Positions 8,442 through 16,686 of a stretch of DNA of 53,987 nucleotides are shown piece after piece. The DNA comes from an uncultured Flavobacteriaceae bacterium (GTDB lineage Bacteria; Bacteroidota; Bacteroidia; Flavobacteriales; Flavobacteriaceae), in assembly GCA_913052585.1 (NCBI GenBank), contig CAJXEB010000009.1, forward strand, positions 1 to 53,987, given 5' to 3'. The position numbers and the translations under genes were made by a program. Within the stretch, counting starts at the first letter, position 1. Every line of letters starts with the position of its first letter. Below the pieces are notes generated by a model. The model had not been told where the DNA came from and did no database searches. It saw nothing but the letters and a program-made list of their open reading frames with translations.

Positions 8442-8972
8442 TTAAATCTCATTTTTGAACTTGTTAATTTTATCTATCAAATCTTCTTTTAATTCTTTAT
8501 TTGAAATATCATTTTTAGAAAAATTATCATAAAAAGAGGGTAGTGAAAAATCAGCAATCAAATTTGCTCCCATGCGAGAGAATGTAGATTTAGCACCTTG
8601 AAGAACTCCTGTTCCTCCTCTACCTCCTGGAGAGGTAGCCATTAAAAGCATAGGCTTGTTATTCCATACTTTTGGATTGATTCTAGACAACCAATCATAA
8701 GCACTTTTAAACGCAGCAGCATAAGACCCATTATGTTCAGCTAAAGAAACTACAAAACCATCTGCAAGACTAAATTGTTCACTTAATCTTACTGCTTCGG
8801 TTGGTATACCATCAGTAGTTTCTATATCTATTCCATATAAAGGAATGTCAAAATCATTTAAATCTATTACTAGGGTTTCCGTATTTTCTAGTTGTTTGGC
8901 AACATAAACTGCTAAAGTTTTATTGATAGAATTCTTACTATTACTACCGCCTAATGCTATTATTTTTTTCAT
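8442..8972 (-). CDS. NAD(P)H-dependent FMN reductase, flavodoxin fold
   Basis: 176 residues with the NADPH-dependent FMN-reductase fold: an N-terminal phosphate-binding loop ALGGSNSKNSINK (residues 6-18), a central AEHNGSYAAAFKSAYDWLSR segment that contacts the flavin ring, and a SPGGRGG loop near 115. It probably reduces FMN or quinone-like or azo substrates with NAD(P)H in the cytoplasm. It is cotranscribed with the membrane-anchored metallo-hydrolase (two-base gap). The reason for the pairing is not clear from sequence. Confidence 0.88.
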   Translation of the reverse strand: MKKIIALGGSNSKNSINKTLAVYVAKQLENTETLVIDLNDFDIPLYGIDIETTDGIPTEAVRLSEQFSLADGFVVSLAEHNGSYAAAFKSAYDWLSRINPKVWNNKPMLLMATSPGGRGGTGVLQGAKSTFSRMGANLIADFSLPSFYDNFSKNDISNKELKEDLIDKINKFKNEI

Positions 8973-9112
8973 GTTTAATAACTATATATATGTTAAGTTT
9001 TAAAAGGTACTCTTTTTAATAAATAAACTTATTCATTTCAAATAATTACTTTAAATTAATTGAGAAGGAATTAAAGAAAATTTAAATAATAAAATTGTAA
9101 GTTATTATAATA

Positions 9113-10660
9113 CTACTCTTCTTCTTTTGGAGGAAAACCATGTATATCTTCGTAAACACTATCAAAATTTTCACGTAAATAATTACGAAGTTTTAATCGA
9201 TAATCATCTTTTAACCAAAAAATAAAATTATGTGTACTTCTACTAATACATTTTCCGTATCGTTCAATTCTATTATCTATATCTTCTCCTAACTTTTTTG
9301 CAAGACTTAATGCATCATAAACATCCTCACTGTTTTCGATACATATAAGTGCGTGTTGAGCAATTGATCTTTCTAGAATTACTTTTGAAGACTCTCCTTT
9401 AGCTGTAGCTACAGAGTAAGTAGATTTAATATCAAAATACACCTCTTTTGAATTTGAAAATAACTCTCGTATTTCAGTAGGCATTTCAAATCTAAAATTA
9501 TTTTCTATGTCTTCATCATCTAAAATACGTTCAACAAAATAATCTGGCGATCTGAAAATAGTTTGCCAATCTAAATTTGCTCCCCAAGCTCCAAAACGAT
9601 GACAATTATTACCCAAATCAATCACGTTAAACGAAGATTTATTATTTAAAATACGAGATCCCCTACCTATCATTTGATAATATAAGGTCAATGATTTTGT
9701 TGCTCTATTTAAAATAATAGTATCTATCGTTGGCTCATCAAATCCAGTCGTTAAGATACTTACTGAAGTTAATATAGCATCCGGAGTTTCTTTAAACCAT
9801 TTTATAATTTCTGCTCGTTGTTTTTTAGTAGCTGTATTGTCAAGGTGTTTAACAGGAAGTCCAGCAGCACGAAACGTATAATATACTTGGATTGAAGTAT
9901 TAATACCATTATTAAATATTAATGTCTTTTTTCCTTTGGAATGATTTAAATAAGCTTGCAATAAGTTATCCATCATTACATTACTAGTGTATAAATCCTC
10001 GGAAGATTTCACCGTGTAATCCCCATTAGACCCAACTTCTAGAGCAGTTAATCCCATGTTATATTGAAATATTTCAGCTTTAGCTAGAAAATCATTTTCA
10101 ATTAAGTTTTCAATTGTTTCACCAGAAATTAATTCATCATAATTATCTTTCATGGGTAAGTTCTTATTAGAACTTAAAGGCGTTGCAGTAACTCCAAGAA
10201 TAAAAGATTTGTCAAAAAATTTAAACAATTTTATAAAGGAATTATAATGTGCCTCATCAATAATTACCAACCCAATATCTGATATATCTAATTTACCATC
10301 ATTTAAACGGTTGTTTAAAGTTTCGACCATAGCAACAAAACAGCTATAAGAACCTTGATCATCGAGATTTGCAGTACTGTTAACTACTTTGTTTTTAACT
10401 CCAAAACCAGTAAGCATATCTGATGTTTGACGGCATAACTCCAAACGGTGAGTCATCACTAATACCTTTTTATTATGATGCTTTAAATATTGCCTTACGA
10501 TTTCAGAAAATATTACCGTCTTTCCTCCACCAGTTGGTAATTGGTATAATAAGTGGAAATCATCTGGAGCAGTTTCAAATTTTTCAAATATTTTGGATAT
10601 CGCTCCTTTTTGATAGTCGTATAATTCTTTATCAGATTTTTTATCGTGTACTGCTTCCAA
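9113..10660 (-). CDS. DEAH-box superfamily II helicase with an unassigned C-terminal domain
   Basis: 515 residues. Residues 10-170 form a ResIII/UvrB-type RecA domain: Walker A PTGGGKT at 42-48, DEAH at 135-138, and TATP near 160. The second RecA domain ends in QMIGRGSR (motif VI). The fold resembles the SSL2/RadD group, which acts on DNA rather than on RNA. The last ~130 residues are charged and helical and match nothing I recognise. The gene follows the RhlE-like helicase after 22 bases and is likely in its transcript, but the two enzymes belong to different helicase groups. RadD in E. coli is a recombination accessory; equating them would need an alignment. Confidence 0.8.
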   Translation of the reverse strand: MEAVHDKKSDKELYDYQKGAISKIFEKFETAPDDFHLLYQLPTGGGKTVIFSEIVRQYLKHHNKKVLVMTHRLELCRQTSDMLTGFGVKNKVVNSTANLDDQGSYSCFVAMVETLNNRLNDGKLDISDIGLVIIDEAHYNSFIKLFKFFDKSFILGVTATPLSSNKNLPMKDNYDELISGETIENLIENDFLAKAEIFQYNMGLTALEVGSNGDYTVKSSEDLYTSNVMMDNLLQAYLNHSKGKKTLIFNNGINTSIQVYYTFRAAGLPVKHLDNTATKKQRAEIIKWFKETPDAILTSVSILTTGFDEPTIDTIILNRATKSLTLYYQMIGRGSRILNNKSSFNVIDLGNNCHRFGAWGANLDWQTIFRSPDYFVERILDDEDIENNFRFEMPTEIRELFSNSKEVYFDIKSTYSVATAKGESSKVILERSIAQHALICIENSEDVYDALSLAKKLGEDIDNRIERYGKCISRSTHNFIFWLKDDYRLKLRNYLRENFDSVYEDIHGFPPKEEE

Positions 10661-10682
10661 TGATATGATTATTAATTTATTA

Positions 10683-12029
10683 TTATTTATTCTTATTTCG
10701 CTTATTGAAATTTTTATCGCCCTTAGTTTTAGGCTTTTTATATTTCTTTTTTATGATTCTTTTGTAAGAACCTCCTAGGTTGTGTTTTTTGTTTTTATCA
10801 CTTTTTTCATGAAAACCTTTTCCTTCACCAGTATCTTTTAAAGGATTGTATCCCTCTTTAAGTTTAGGTTCTTCATCATAAGTAAGTTTTTTTGAAATTT
10901 CAATTTCTGAAGGCATTTCAAGAATTGGAATCTCGACACCCATTAATTCTTCAATAGCTTCTTTAGTTGGCTGTTCTGCTTCTGTTGAAAACAATAAAGA
11001 GGTTCCTTCTTGTTCTGCCCTACCGGTACGACCAATACGATGCATATAGTTTTCGGGAAATGCTGGGGTATCAAAGTTTATAACGTGTGAAATTAAATCT
11101 AAATCCAATCCACGAGCCATAATATCGGTAGTAACTAATATCCTTGTGTTATCTTCATTAAAGTTTTCAATAGAGCGAATTCTATAATTTTGAGTTTTGT
11201 TTGAGTGGATTACCGCAACTTCAGTTGTAAAACAATCTTCTAATTCCTCAAAAAGCAAATCGGCACTTCTCTTATTAGAAACAAACACCAAAGTTTTACT
11301 GTAAACTTCGCTATCTTTAAGTAAGTGTTTCAATAAATTGGCCTTTGTATAAAAGTTAGGTACGGAATAACAATATTGTGAAATATTATCCAACGGTGTA
11401 CCACTAACGGCTACTGAAATTGTTGTAGGTCCTTGAAAAAAATCTTGGATCAACTCATTAACATCATCTGTCATAGTAGCAGAAAACATTACATTTTGTC
11501 GTTTACTAGGTAATAGCTCAAAAATATTAATAAGTTGAAACCTAAAACCTAAGTCCAACATAACATCTACTTCATCAATCACCAATTTTTTAATCGATTT
11601 TAACTGTAAAGCTCTACTTAAAACCAAATCATATAACCTACCAGGAGTTGCAACAATAACATCTGCTCCAAGAGCAACTGCTTCTTTTTGACGATTGATA
11701 TTTACACCACCATAGACACCAGTAACACGAAGGGTCATATATTTAGAAAATTTTTCAATCTCCTCAACCACTTGTATTACTAACTCTCTGGTCGGCACAA
11801 TTACCAACACTCTTGGTTGTAATTGATTTGAAAAAGTAAGACCTTGCAGTATAGGTAACATATACGCAAAGGTTTTACCTGTACCCGTTTGGGCTATACC
11901 TACCATGTCTTTTCCTGATTGAATAACAGGGAAAGATTGTGATTGAATTGGCGTAGGATTTTCATACCCTAAATCCTCAATTGCGTATTGTAATTGCTTT
12001 GATATTTTAAAACTTGAAAAAGAATCCAT
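10683..12029 (-). CDS. DEAD-box RNA helicase, RhlE-like
   Basis: 448 residues from the chosen start. Motifs: Q motif (TPIQSQSFP), AQTGTGKT, PTREL, TPGR, DEVD in motif II, SAT, and HRIGRTGR. A lysine-rich, low-complexity C-terminal tail of about 60 residues ends the protein, as in RhlE-type helicases that remodel ribosomal precursors. Motif II is DEVD rather than DEAD. The frame stays open to 12068, but a well-formed promoter (TTTG-N18-TACTTTTG) sits in that extension. The ATG at 12029 is therefore the likely start. It leads a two-gene unit with the DEAH helicase and is divergent from rlmF. Confidence 0.88.
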   Translation of the reverse strand: MDSFSSFKISKQLQYAIEDLGYENPTPIQSQSFPVIQSGKDMVGIAQTGTGKTFAYMLPILQGLTFSNQLQPRVLVIVPTRELVIQVVEEIEKFSKYMTLRVTGVYGGVNINRQKEAVALGADVIVATPGRLYDLVLSRALQLKSIKKLVIDEVDVMLDLGFRFQLINIFELLPSKRQNVMFSATMTDDVNELIQDFFQGPTTISVAVSGTPLDNISQYCYSVPNFYTKANLLKHLLKDSEVYSKTLVFVSNKRSADLLFEELEDCFTTEVAVIHSNKTQNYRIRSIENFNEDNTRILVTTDIMARGLDLDLISHVINFDTPAFPENYMHRIGRTGRAEQEGTSLLFSTEAEQPTKEAIEELMGVEIPILEMPSEIEISKKLTYDEEPKLKEGYNPLKDTGEGKGFHEKSDKNKKHNLGGSYKRIIKKKYKKPKTKGDKNFNKRNKNK

Positions 12030-12044
12030 CCTAAAAAATTTTTG

Positions 12045-12074
12045 CAAAAGTACTACTTTAATAAGCATATCAAA
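12045..12074 (-). promoter_or_regulatory. Promoter of the RhlE-like helicase (TTTG-N18-TACTTTTG)
   Basis: Minus-strand TTTG (12071-12074) and TACTTTTG (12045-12052) are 18 bases apart, close to the Bacteroidota -33/-7 consensus. The leader to the ATG at 12029 is about 15 bases. Confidence 0.7.
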
Positions 12075-12102
12075 CTACATCTTAGGTTAGATGTTTTAAT
12101 TG

Positions 12103-12110
12103 TAACTTTG
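12103..12110 (+). promoter_or_regulatory. -7 promoter box TAACTTTG of rlmF
   Basis: TAnnTTTG on the plus strand, 22 bases before the TTG start of rlmF and back-to-back with the helicase promoter in a 103-base divergent spacer. Confidence 0.6.
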
Positions 12111-12132
12111 CAACTCTAAAAAAATAAAAGAT

Positions 12133-13008
12133 TTGCATTCAAAAAACCTTAATAACGACGACTACCAATTTGATGAATTAATAAAAAGTCATCCAAAATT
12201 AGAACCCTTTGTTTTTGTAAACGATCATCAAACTCAAACAATAGATTTTTCATCTAGTGATGCAGTGTTGCACTTAAATAAAGCATTGTTAAAACATCAT
12301 TATCATGTTTCAGATTGGGATATTCCTACTCATTATTTGTGCCCTCCTATTCCTGGAAGAGCCGATTATATTCATTATTTAGCTGATTTATTAGCAGAAA
12401 ATGAATCTCCAAAAAACATCAAAGGTCTTGATATTGGTATGGGAGCCAATTGTATATATCCTATTTTAGGAACGCAAATTTATCATTGGGATATGGTTGG
12501 TGCAGACATTGATCCTAATGCTATTGCTTCTGCGAAAAAAAATATTAAAAGTTCAGAAAAATTAAAAAAACAAATAGAGATTAGACAGCAATATGATAAT
12601 GCAAATATTTTTGAAGGGATTATTTCTGATAAGGAATATTTCGATTTCACTATGTGTAATCCACCTTTTCATTCTTCAAAAGAAGAAGCGAGTAAGGGAA
12701 CTTTGAAAAAATTAAGAAATCTTGATAAAGATGACCAACCTTATCAAACAAAAAAAGATATCATCCTTAATTTCGGTGGGCAAGCCAATGAACTTTGGTG
12801 CAATGGTGGAGAAGCATTATTTATAAAAAGAATGATCAAGCAGAGTATTGATTATAAAACTCAAGTTGGTTGGTTTACAACTTTAGTTTCAAAAAAAGAA
12901 AATTTATCTAAGATCTATAAACAATTAGATAAACTTAAAGTGACTAGAAAAACAATAAATATGACACAAGGTAGCAAGAAGAGTCGATTTGTTGCTTGGA
13001 AGTTTTAA
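12133..13008 (+). CDS. rlmF: 23S rRNA (adenine-1618-N6)-methyltransferase RlmF
   Basis: 291-residue SAM-dependent methyltransferase that adds N6-methyl to A1618 of 23S rRNA. The family-typical start HSKNLNNDDYQFDELI follows a TTG codon, so the TTG at 12133 is chosen as the start; there is no ATG nearby. The SAM site is GLDIGMGANCIYP near residue 99 and the catalytic NPPFHSS motif near 177 is that of amino-N6-methyltransferases. The C-terminal part carries the RlmF-specific FTTLVSKKENL segment. The gene is divergent from an RhlE-type helicase, another ribosome-assembly factor, and has its own -7 box. Confidence 0.93.
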   Translation: MHSKNLNNDDYQFDELIKSHPKLEPFVFVNDHQTQTIDFSSSDAVLHLNKALLKHHYHVSDWDIPTHYLCPPIPGRADYIHYLADLLAENESPKNIKGLDIGMGANCIYPILGTQIYHWDMVGADIDPNAIASAKKNIKSSEKLKKQIEIRQQYDNANIFEGIISDKEYFDFTMCNPPFHSSKEEASKGTLKKLRNLDKDDQPYQTKKDIILNFGGQANELWCNGGEALFIKRMIKQSIDYKTQVGWFTTLVSKKENLSKIYKQLDKLKVTRKTINMTQGSKKSRFVAWKF

Positions 13009-13044
13009 TTAAAATAATAACTTTAGGTCGTTTGAAATAAAGCA

Positions 13045-13908
13045 ATGAAACGTATTTACAGCAACCATTGGGCAGATTATGAATTAATTGATGCAGGTGA
13101 TAACAAAAAACTGGAGCGTTGGGGAACTATTATAACTATTCGTCCTGACAGAAATGCATACTTTAAACCTGTACTTCCTTTAACGGAATGGAATCAAAAA
13201 GCACATTATGAGTTTGTTGAAGTAACTACTAATACAGGAGTTTGGAGTTCGTTAAAAAAAGAATTTCCTATTTCTAATAATAATGAAGCTGCAAATTGGC
13301 AAATTTCTTTTAATGATTGTGTATTTAACTTGCGCCTAACAAAGTTCAAACACCTTGGTATTTTCCCTGAACAACAGACCAATTGGGAATTTATAAACAA
13401 TCACCTTTCTAATAACTCTAAGTTTTTAAACCTCTTTGCGTATACTGGTGGTGCATCTTTAATAGCAAATTCTAAAAGCAGTGACGTTTATCATTGTGAC
13501 TCTGTAAAGCAAATTATTACTTGGGCGAAAAATAATATGGAAAGCTCCAATCAAGAAGGAATTCATTGGGTTTTAGATGATGCTTTAAAGTTTGCAACCA
13601 AAGAAGTTAGAAGAGGTAAAAAATATGATGGTATTATAATGGATCCTCCAGCATTTGGAATAGGTGCTAAAAAAGAACGATGGAACATTGAAACAAAATT
13701 TCCTGAACTGGTTGAAATAGCAAGTGAATTATTAAGCGAAAAGGGATTTTTGATTATTAATACGTATTCTCCAAAATTAAAAGAAGAGGTTATTAAAAAT
13801 ACAGTTCAACTATTTTTCCCATCAAAAAATATTGATATTAAAAAACTTTCATTAAAAACAACTACCGGTAAGATATTAGAATATGGTGAGTTGACTAGAG
13901 TTTATTAA
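13045..13908 (+). CDS. Class I SAM-dependent methyltransferase, RlmI/RlmK-like
   Basis: 287 residues of the COG1092 type. The SAM motif LNLFAYTGG is near residue 130 and the catalytic-loop motif MDPPAFGIG near 200, both characteristic of the RlmI/RlmK group that methylates 23S rRNA bases. The N-terminal PUA domain of RlmI is missing; instead residues 1-110 form a short beta-rich domain found in the bacteroidal version. It sits between rlmF and a helical unknown gene, 36 bases after rlmF, which supports an rRNA target. The modified position cannot be predicted. Confidence 0.82.
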   Translation: MKRIYSNHWADYELIDAGDNKKLERWGTIITIRPDRNAYFKPVLPLTEWNQKAHYEFVEVTTNTGVWSSLKKEFPISNNNEAANWQISFNDCVFNLRLTKFKHLGIFPEQQTNWEFINNHLSNNSKFLNLFAYTGGASLIANSKSSDVYHCDSVKQIITWAKNNMESSNQEGIHWVLDDALKFATKEVRRGKKYDGIIMDPPAFGIGAKKERWNIETKFPELVEIASELLSEKGFLIINTYSPKLKEEVIKNTVQLFFPSKNIDIKKLSLKTTTGKILEYGELTRVY

Positions 13909-13917
13909 TTAAACTAT

Positions 13918-13925
13918 TATCTTCG
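13918..13925 (+). promoter_or_regulatory. Variant -7 box TATCTTCG
   Basis: One base off TAnnTTTG and only six bases before the ATG at 13932, which would give an almost leaderless transcript. The identical octamer lies at the same place before the DUF2520 gene (21737-21744). Confidence 0.4.
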
Positions 13926-13931
13926 CAATAC

Positions 13932-14411
13932 ATGAAAGCTGCATCTTTAAAAGAAGTAAAAACAGAATTAAATCATAAATCTCATAGCGAGCTATTAGAT
14001 ATTTGCCTTCGGTTGTCTCGCTTCAAAAAAGAAAATAAAGAGCTATTAACTTATTTGTTATTTGAAGTTTCAGATGAAGAAAAATATATTGAAAGTATCC
14101 AAATAGCTATGGATGCTGAGTTTGATTCCATAAATACAGAAAGCTATTATTATATGAGAAAGAGTATTCGGAAAATACTTAGACTTATAAAAAAATACAT
14201 TCGTTATTCACAAAGTAAAGAAACTGAAGTTGAGCTCCTACTCTATTTTTCAAGAAGGCTTCAGCAATTTTCTCCTTCTATATTTAATAGCAAAGCTTTG
14301 GCAAATTTGTATCAAAGGAATATGGAATTTGTAGAAAAAAAGATTTCATTGCTGCATGAAGATTTACAGTACGATTATCAACAGGAAATAGAGAGATTAA
14401 ACAATAATTAA
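13932..14411 (+). CDS. Conserved all-helical protein of unknown function
   Basis: 159 residues, no signal peptide or membrane segment. It is rich in Leu, Glu, Lys and Tyr with heptad-like spacing, and I expect an all-alpha cytoplasmic protein. I recognise no domain. The ORF has normal codon use for this window and ends six bases before arsC, so the two are cotranscribed. A short leader with a TATCTTCG box precedes the ATG. Proteins of this size and look occur widely in Flavobacteriaceae as hypothetical proteins; a function cannot be given. Confidence 0.7.
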   Translation: MKAASLKEVKTELNHKSHSELLDICLRLSRFKKENKELLTYLLFEVSDEEKYIESIQIAMDAEFDSINTESYYYMRKSIRKILRLIKKYIRYSQSKETEVELLLYFSRRLQQFSPSIFNSKALANLYQRNMEFVEKKISLLHEDLQYDYQQEIERLNNN

Positions 14412-14417
14412 ACAATC

Positions 14418-14759
14418 ATGATAACTATTTACCACAATCCTCGGTGTAGTAAATCAAGAGCATGTAATTTAATGCTTGAAGATTTTGGAGAAAAAGTACA
14501 GGTAATAAATTACACCAAAGATCTTTTTACAGAGAAGACATTAGCAGAAATAATTCGATTGTTAAAAATTAAACCATTAGAATTAGTTCGTAAGAATGAG
14601 CAGGAATGGAAAGATAATTATAAAGGCAAAGAATTAACTAATAATGAAATTATTAAAGCAATGGTAAAGTACCCGAAGTTGATTGAGCGACCAATTGTTG
14701 TAAATGGAAATAAAGCAGCTATCGGAAGACCAATGGAAGCTGTTCAAGCTATTTTATAA
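14418..14759 (+). CDS. arsC: Arsenate reductase (ArsC/Spx family)
   Basis: 113-residue thioredoxin-fold protein of the ArsC/Spx/YffB family. The N-terminal YHNPRCSKSR loop carries the catalytic Cys10 and the anion-binding Arg of glutaredoxin-dependent arsenate reductases. RPIVVNGNKAAIGRP near the C-terminus supplies the other conserved arginines. The CXXC loop of Spx regulators is absent, so reductase is preferred over Spx. The in vivo substrate may not be arsenate, because no arsenic-resistance genes are near. It follows the helical unknown by six bases and ends in a strong bidirectional terminator. Confidence 0.85.
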   Translation: MITIYHNPRCSKSRACNLMLEDFGEKVQVINYTKDLFTEKTLAEIIRLLKIKPLELVRKNEQEWKDNYKGKELTNNEIIKAMVKYPKLIERPIVVNGNKAAIGRPMEAVQAIL

Positions 14760-14770
14760 TTAAAATCTAT

Positions 14771-14808
14771 AAAAAAAAGGGTTGTGAAATAATCACAACC
14801 CTTTTTTT
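14771..14808. terminator. Bidirectional terminator between arsC and the small membrane protein gene
   Basis: AAAAAAAAGGGTTGTGA and TCACAACCCTTTTTTT form a long perfect stem around a short AT loop. T runs lie on both strands, serving arsC (+) and the 55-codon gene (-). Confidence 0.9.
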
Positions 14809-14825
14809 ATAGGTACTATTTGACG

Positions 14826-14993
14826 TTAAGCTTTTTCTTTTTTCTTAGCTTCTCGGCTTAATTTAAATCTTTCTAATAAAGCACCACCAATCCAATAAGG
14901 AAGTATCGATATTAAAAATATCATTAACCAAAAACCAATAGTTACAACGGTTAAAAATGCTAAGAAACCTAAATATTGATCAAAATCAAACAT
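14826..14993 (-). CDS. Small membrane protein of 55 residues
   Basis: ATG-to-TAA frame of 56 codons. The protein begins MFDFDQYLGF, has one long hydrophobic stretch (about residues 8-40, wide enough for one kinked or two short membrane spans, with PYWIGG in the middle) and ends in a basic tail rich in Lys, Arg and Glu. That pattern, with a soluble charged end, is coding-like. A TATATTTG box lies 27-34 bases upstream (15020-15027) and the bidirectional terminator lies 18 bases after the stop, so it has a complete transcription unit. No function is known to me. Confidence 0.7.
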   Translation of the reverse strand: MFDFDQYLGFLAFLTVVTIGFWLMIFLISILPYWIGGALLERFKLSREAKKKEKA

Positions 14994-15019
14994 AATAAAT
15001 TGTGTTTTAAATAATGGTT

Positions 15020-15027
15020 CAAATATA
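15020..15027 (-). promoter_or_regulatory. -7 promoter box TATATTTG
   Basis: Minus-strand TAnnTTTG, 27 bases before the ATG of the 55-residue membrane protein gene. It supports that frame as a real gene. Confidence 0.5.
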
Positions 15028-15114
15028 CTATGCTTTTTTCAAAATAAATAATAAAATTTATAAATTATTAATAGGAAATAAACAATTTTAGTTGAGTAAA
15101 ATTAGTCATTTACG

Positions 15115-15122
15115 TACCTTTG
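15115..15122 (+). promoter_or_regulatory. -7 promoter box TACCTTTG of fumC
   Basis: TAnnTTTG on the plus strand with TTG 20 bases upstream (15092-15094). It overlaps the TTG at which the open frame begins, which shows that fumC starts at the ATG at 15144. Confidence 0.65.
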
Positions 15123-15143
15123 TTACTCTTCAAAAACAATATT

Positions 15144-16535
15144 ATGAACTACAGAATTGAAAAAGACACATTGGGAGATGTAAAAGTCCCTGCCGATAAA
15201 CTTTGGGGTGCTCAAACAGAGCGGTCACTTAATAATTTTAAAATTGGAGCTGCAGCTTCTATGCCTTTAGAAATTATTTATGGCTTTGCATATTTAAAAA
15301 AATCTGCTGCCTATAGCAACTGTGAATTAGGCGCTCTTTCAAAGGAAAAAAGAGATCTAATTGCTGCGGTTTGTGACGAAATATTAACAGGAATGCACGA
15401 TGATCAATTTCCATTAGTAATTTGGCAAACTGGTAGTGGTACACAAAGCAATATGAATTTAAATGAAGTTATTGCAAACCGTGCCCATCAATTAGCTGGT
15501 AAGGTTGTTGGAGAAGGTGAAAAAACGTTACTTCCTAATGACGATGTAAATAAGTCTCAATCGTCCAATGATACTTTTCCAACCGGAATGCACATTGCTG
15601 CTTATAAAAAATTAATTGAAGTTACCATACCAGGAGTAAAACAATTACATAATACCTTATCAAAAAAAGCAAAAGATTTTAAAGATGTAGTAAAAATTGG
15701 ACGTACTCACTTAATGGATGCTACTCCTCTTACTTTAGGACAAGAATTTAGCGGTTATGTTTCACAACTTGAACATGGAATTAAGGCCTTAGAAAACACC
15801 TTATCTCATCTCTCTGAATTGGCTTTAGGTGGAACAGCAGTTGGAACTGGTATAAACACTCCTAAAGGATATTCAGAAAATGTTGCTGAATATATTGCAG
15901 AATTTACAAACCTACCTTTTATAACTGCTAAAAATAAATTTGAAGCATTAGCGGCTCACGATGCAATAGTAGAATCTCATGGTGCTTTAAAACAATTAGC
16001 TGTTTCTTTAAATAAAATAGCAAATGATATTCGTTTATTAGCTAGTGGACCTAGAAGTGGTATTGGTGAAATAACGATTCCAGCTAATGAGCCTGGTTCT
16101 TCAATTATGCCCGGAAAAGTTAATCCTACTCAAGCCGAAGCTATTACAATGGTTTGTGCTCAAGTAATTGGGAATGATATGGCAATTACAGTTGGAGGTA
16201 TGCAAGGGCATTATGAATTAAATGTATTTAAACCAGTTATGGCTGCTAACTTTTTACAATCTGCACAATTAATTGGTGATGCTTGTGTTTCATTTGAAGA
16301 AAATTGTGTAGCTGGTATTGAACCTAACCTTGAGGTAATCAAAAAACAATTAAATAATTCTTTAATGTTAGTAACATCATTGAATACTAAGATTGGATAT
16401 TACAAAGCTGCAGAAATTGCAAATACGGCACATAAAAATGGTACTACTTTAAAAACAGAAGCAGTTAGATTGGGTTATGTTACTGAAGAAGAATTTGATT
16501 TATGGGTAAGACCAGAAGATATGGTAGGAAATTAG
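15144..16535 (+). CDS. fumC: Fumarate hydratase class II
   Basis: 463 residues, the normal length of class II fumarase, an iron-free tetramer that interconverts fumarate and malate in the TCA cycle. Signature elements are all present: GSGTQSNMN near residue 98, TGMH with the catalytic His near 150, and the superfamily signature [11 protein letters not shown] near 318. Start chosen at ATG 15144 because the -7 box at 15115-15122 lies within the longer frame. The gene is monocistronic, with a promoter upstream and a terminator 30 bases after the stop. Confidence 0.97.
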   Translation: MNYRIEKDTLGDVKVPADKLWGAQTERSLNNFKIGAAASMPLEIIYGFAYLKKSAAYSNCELGALSKEKRDLIAAVCDEILTGMHDDQFPLVIWQTGSGTQSNMNLNEVIANRAHQLAGKVVGEGEKTLLPNDDVNKSQSSNDTFPTGMHIAAYKKLIEVTIPGVKQLHNTLSKKAKDFKDVVKIGRTHLMDATPLTLGQEFSGYVSQLEHGIKALENTLSHLSELALGGTAVGTGINTPKGYSENVAEYIAEFTNLPFITAKNKFEALAAHDAIVESHGALKQLAVSLNKIANDIRLLASGPRSGIGEITIPANEPGSSIMPGKVNPTQAEAITMVCAQVIGNDMAITVGGMQGHYELNVFKPVMAANFLQSAQLIGDACVSFEENCVAGIEPNLEVIKKQLNNSLMLVTSLNTKIGYYKAAEIANTAHKNGTTLKTEAVRLGYVTEEEFDLWVRPEDMVGN

Positions 16536-16564
16536 TATTTCTATTAAATAATCTAATACATTTT

Positions 16565-16598
16565 AAAATGACTGTCTTATGAGGCAGTCATTTTTTTT
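16565..16598 (+). terminator. Rho-independent terminator of fumC
   Basis: A 12-bp stem (AAAATGACTGTC / GGCAGTCATTTT, one G-U pair) with a six-base loop and a T run of eight or more, 29 bases after the fumC stop. Confidence 0.85.
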
Positions 16599-16686
16599 AT
16601 ACAAAAAATCGTTTAAATGCACTTTTAATGGTTAAAGTGTAATTATTTTGTATATTGTACTTCCTAAATGATTAAACCTACTTATT

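Noticed and set aside
14418-14759. Spx-type transcription regulator instead of ArsC
   Set aside because: The N-terminal loop is CSKSR with a single Cys rather than the CXXC of Spx, and the ArsC arginines are present.
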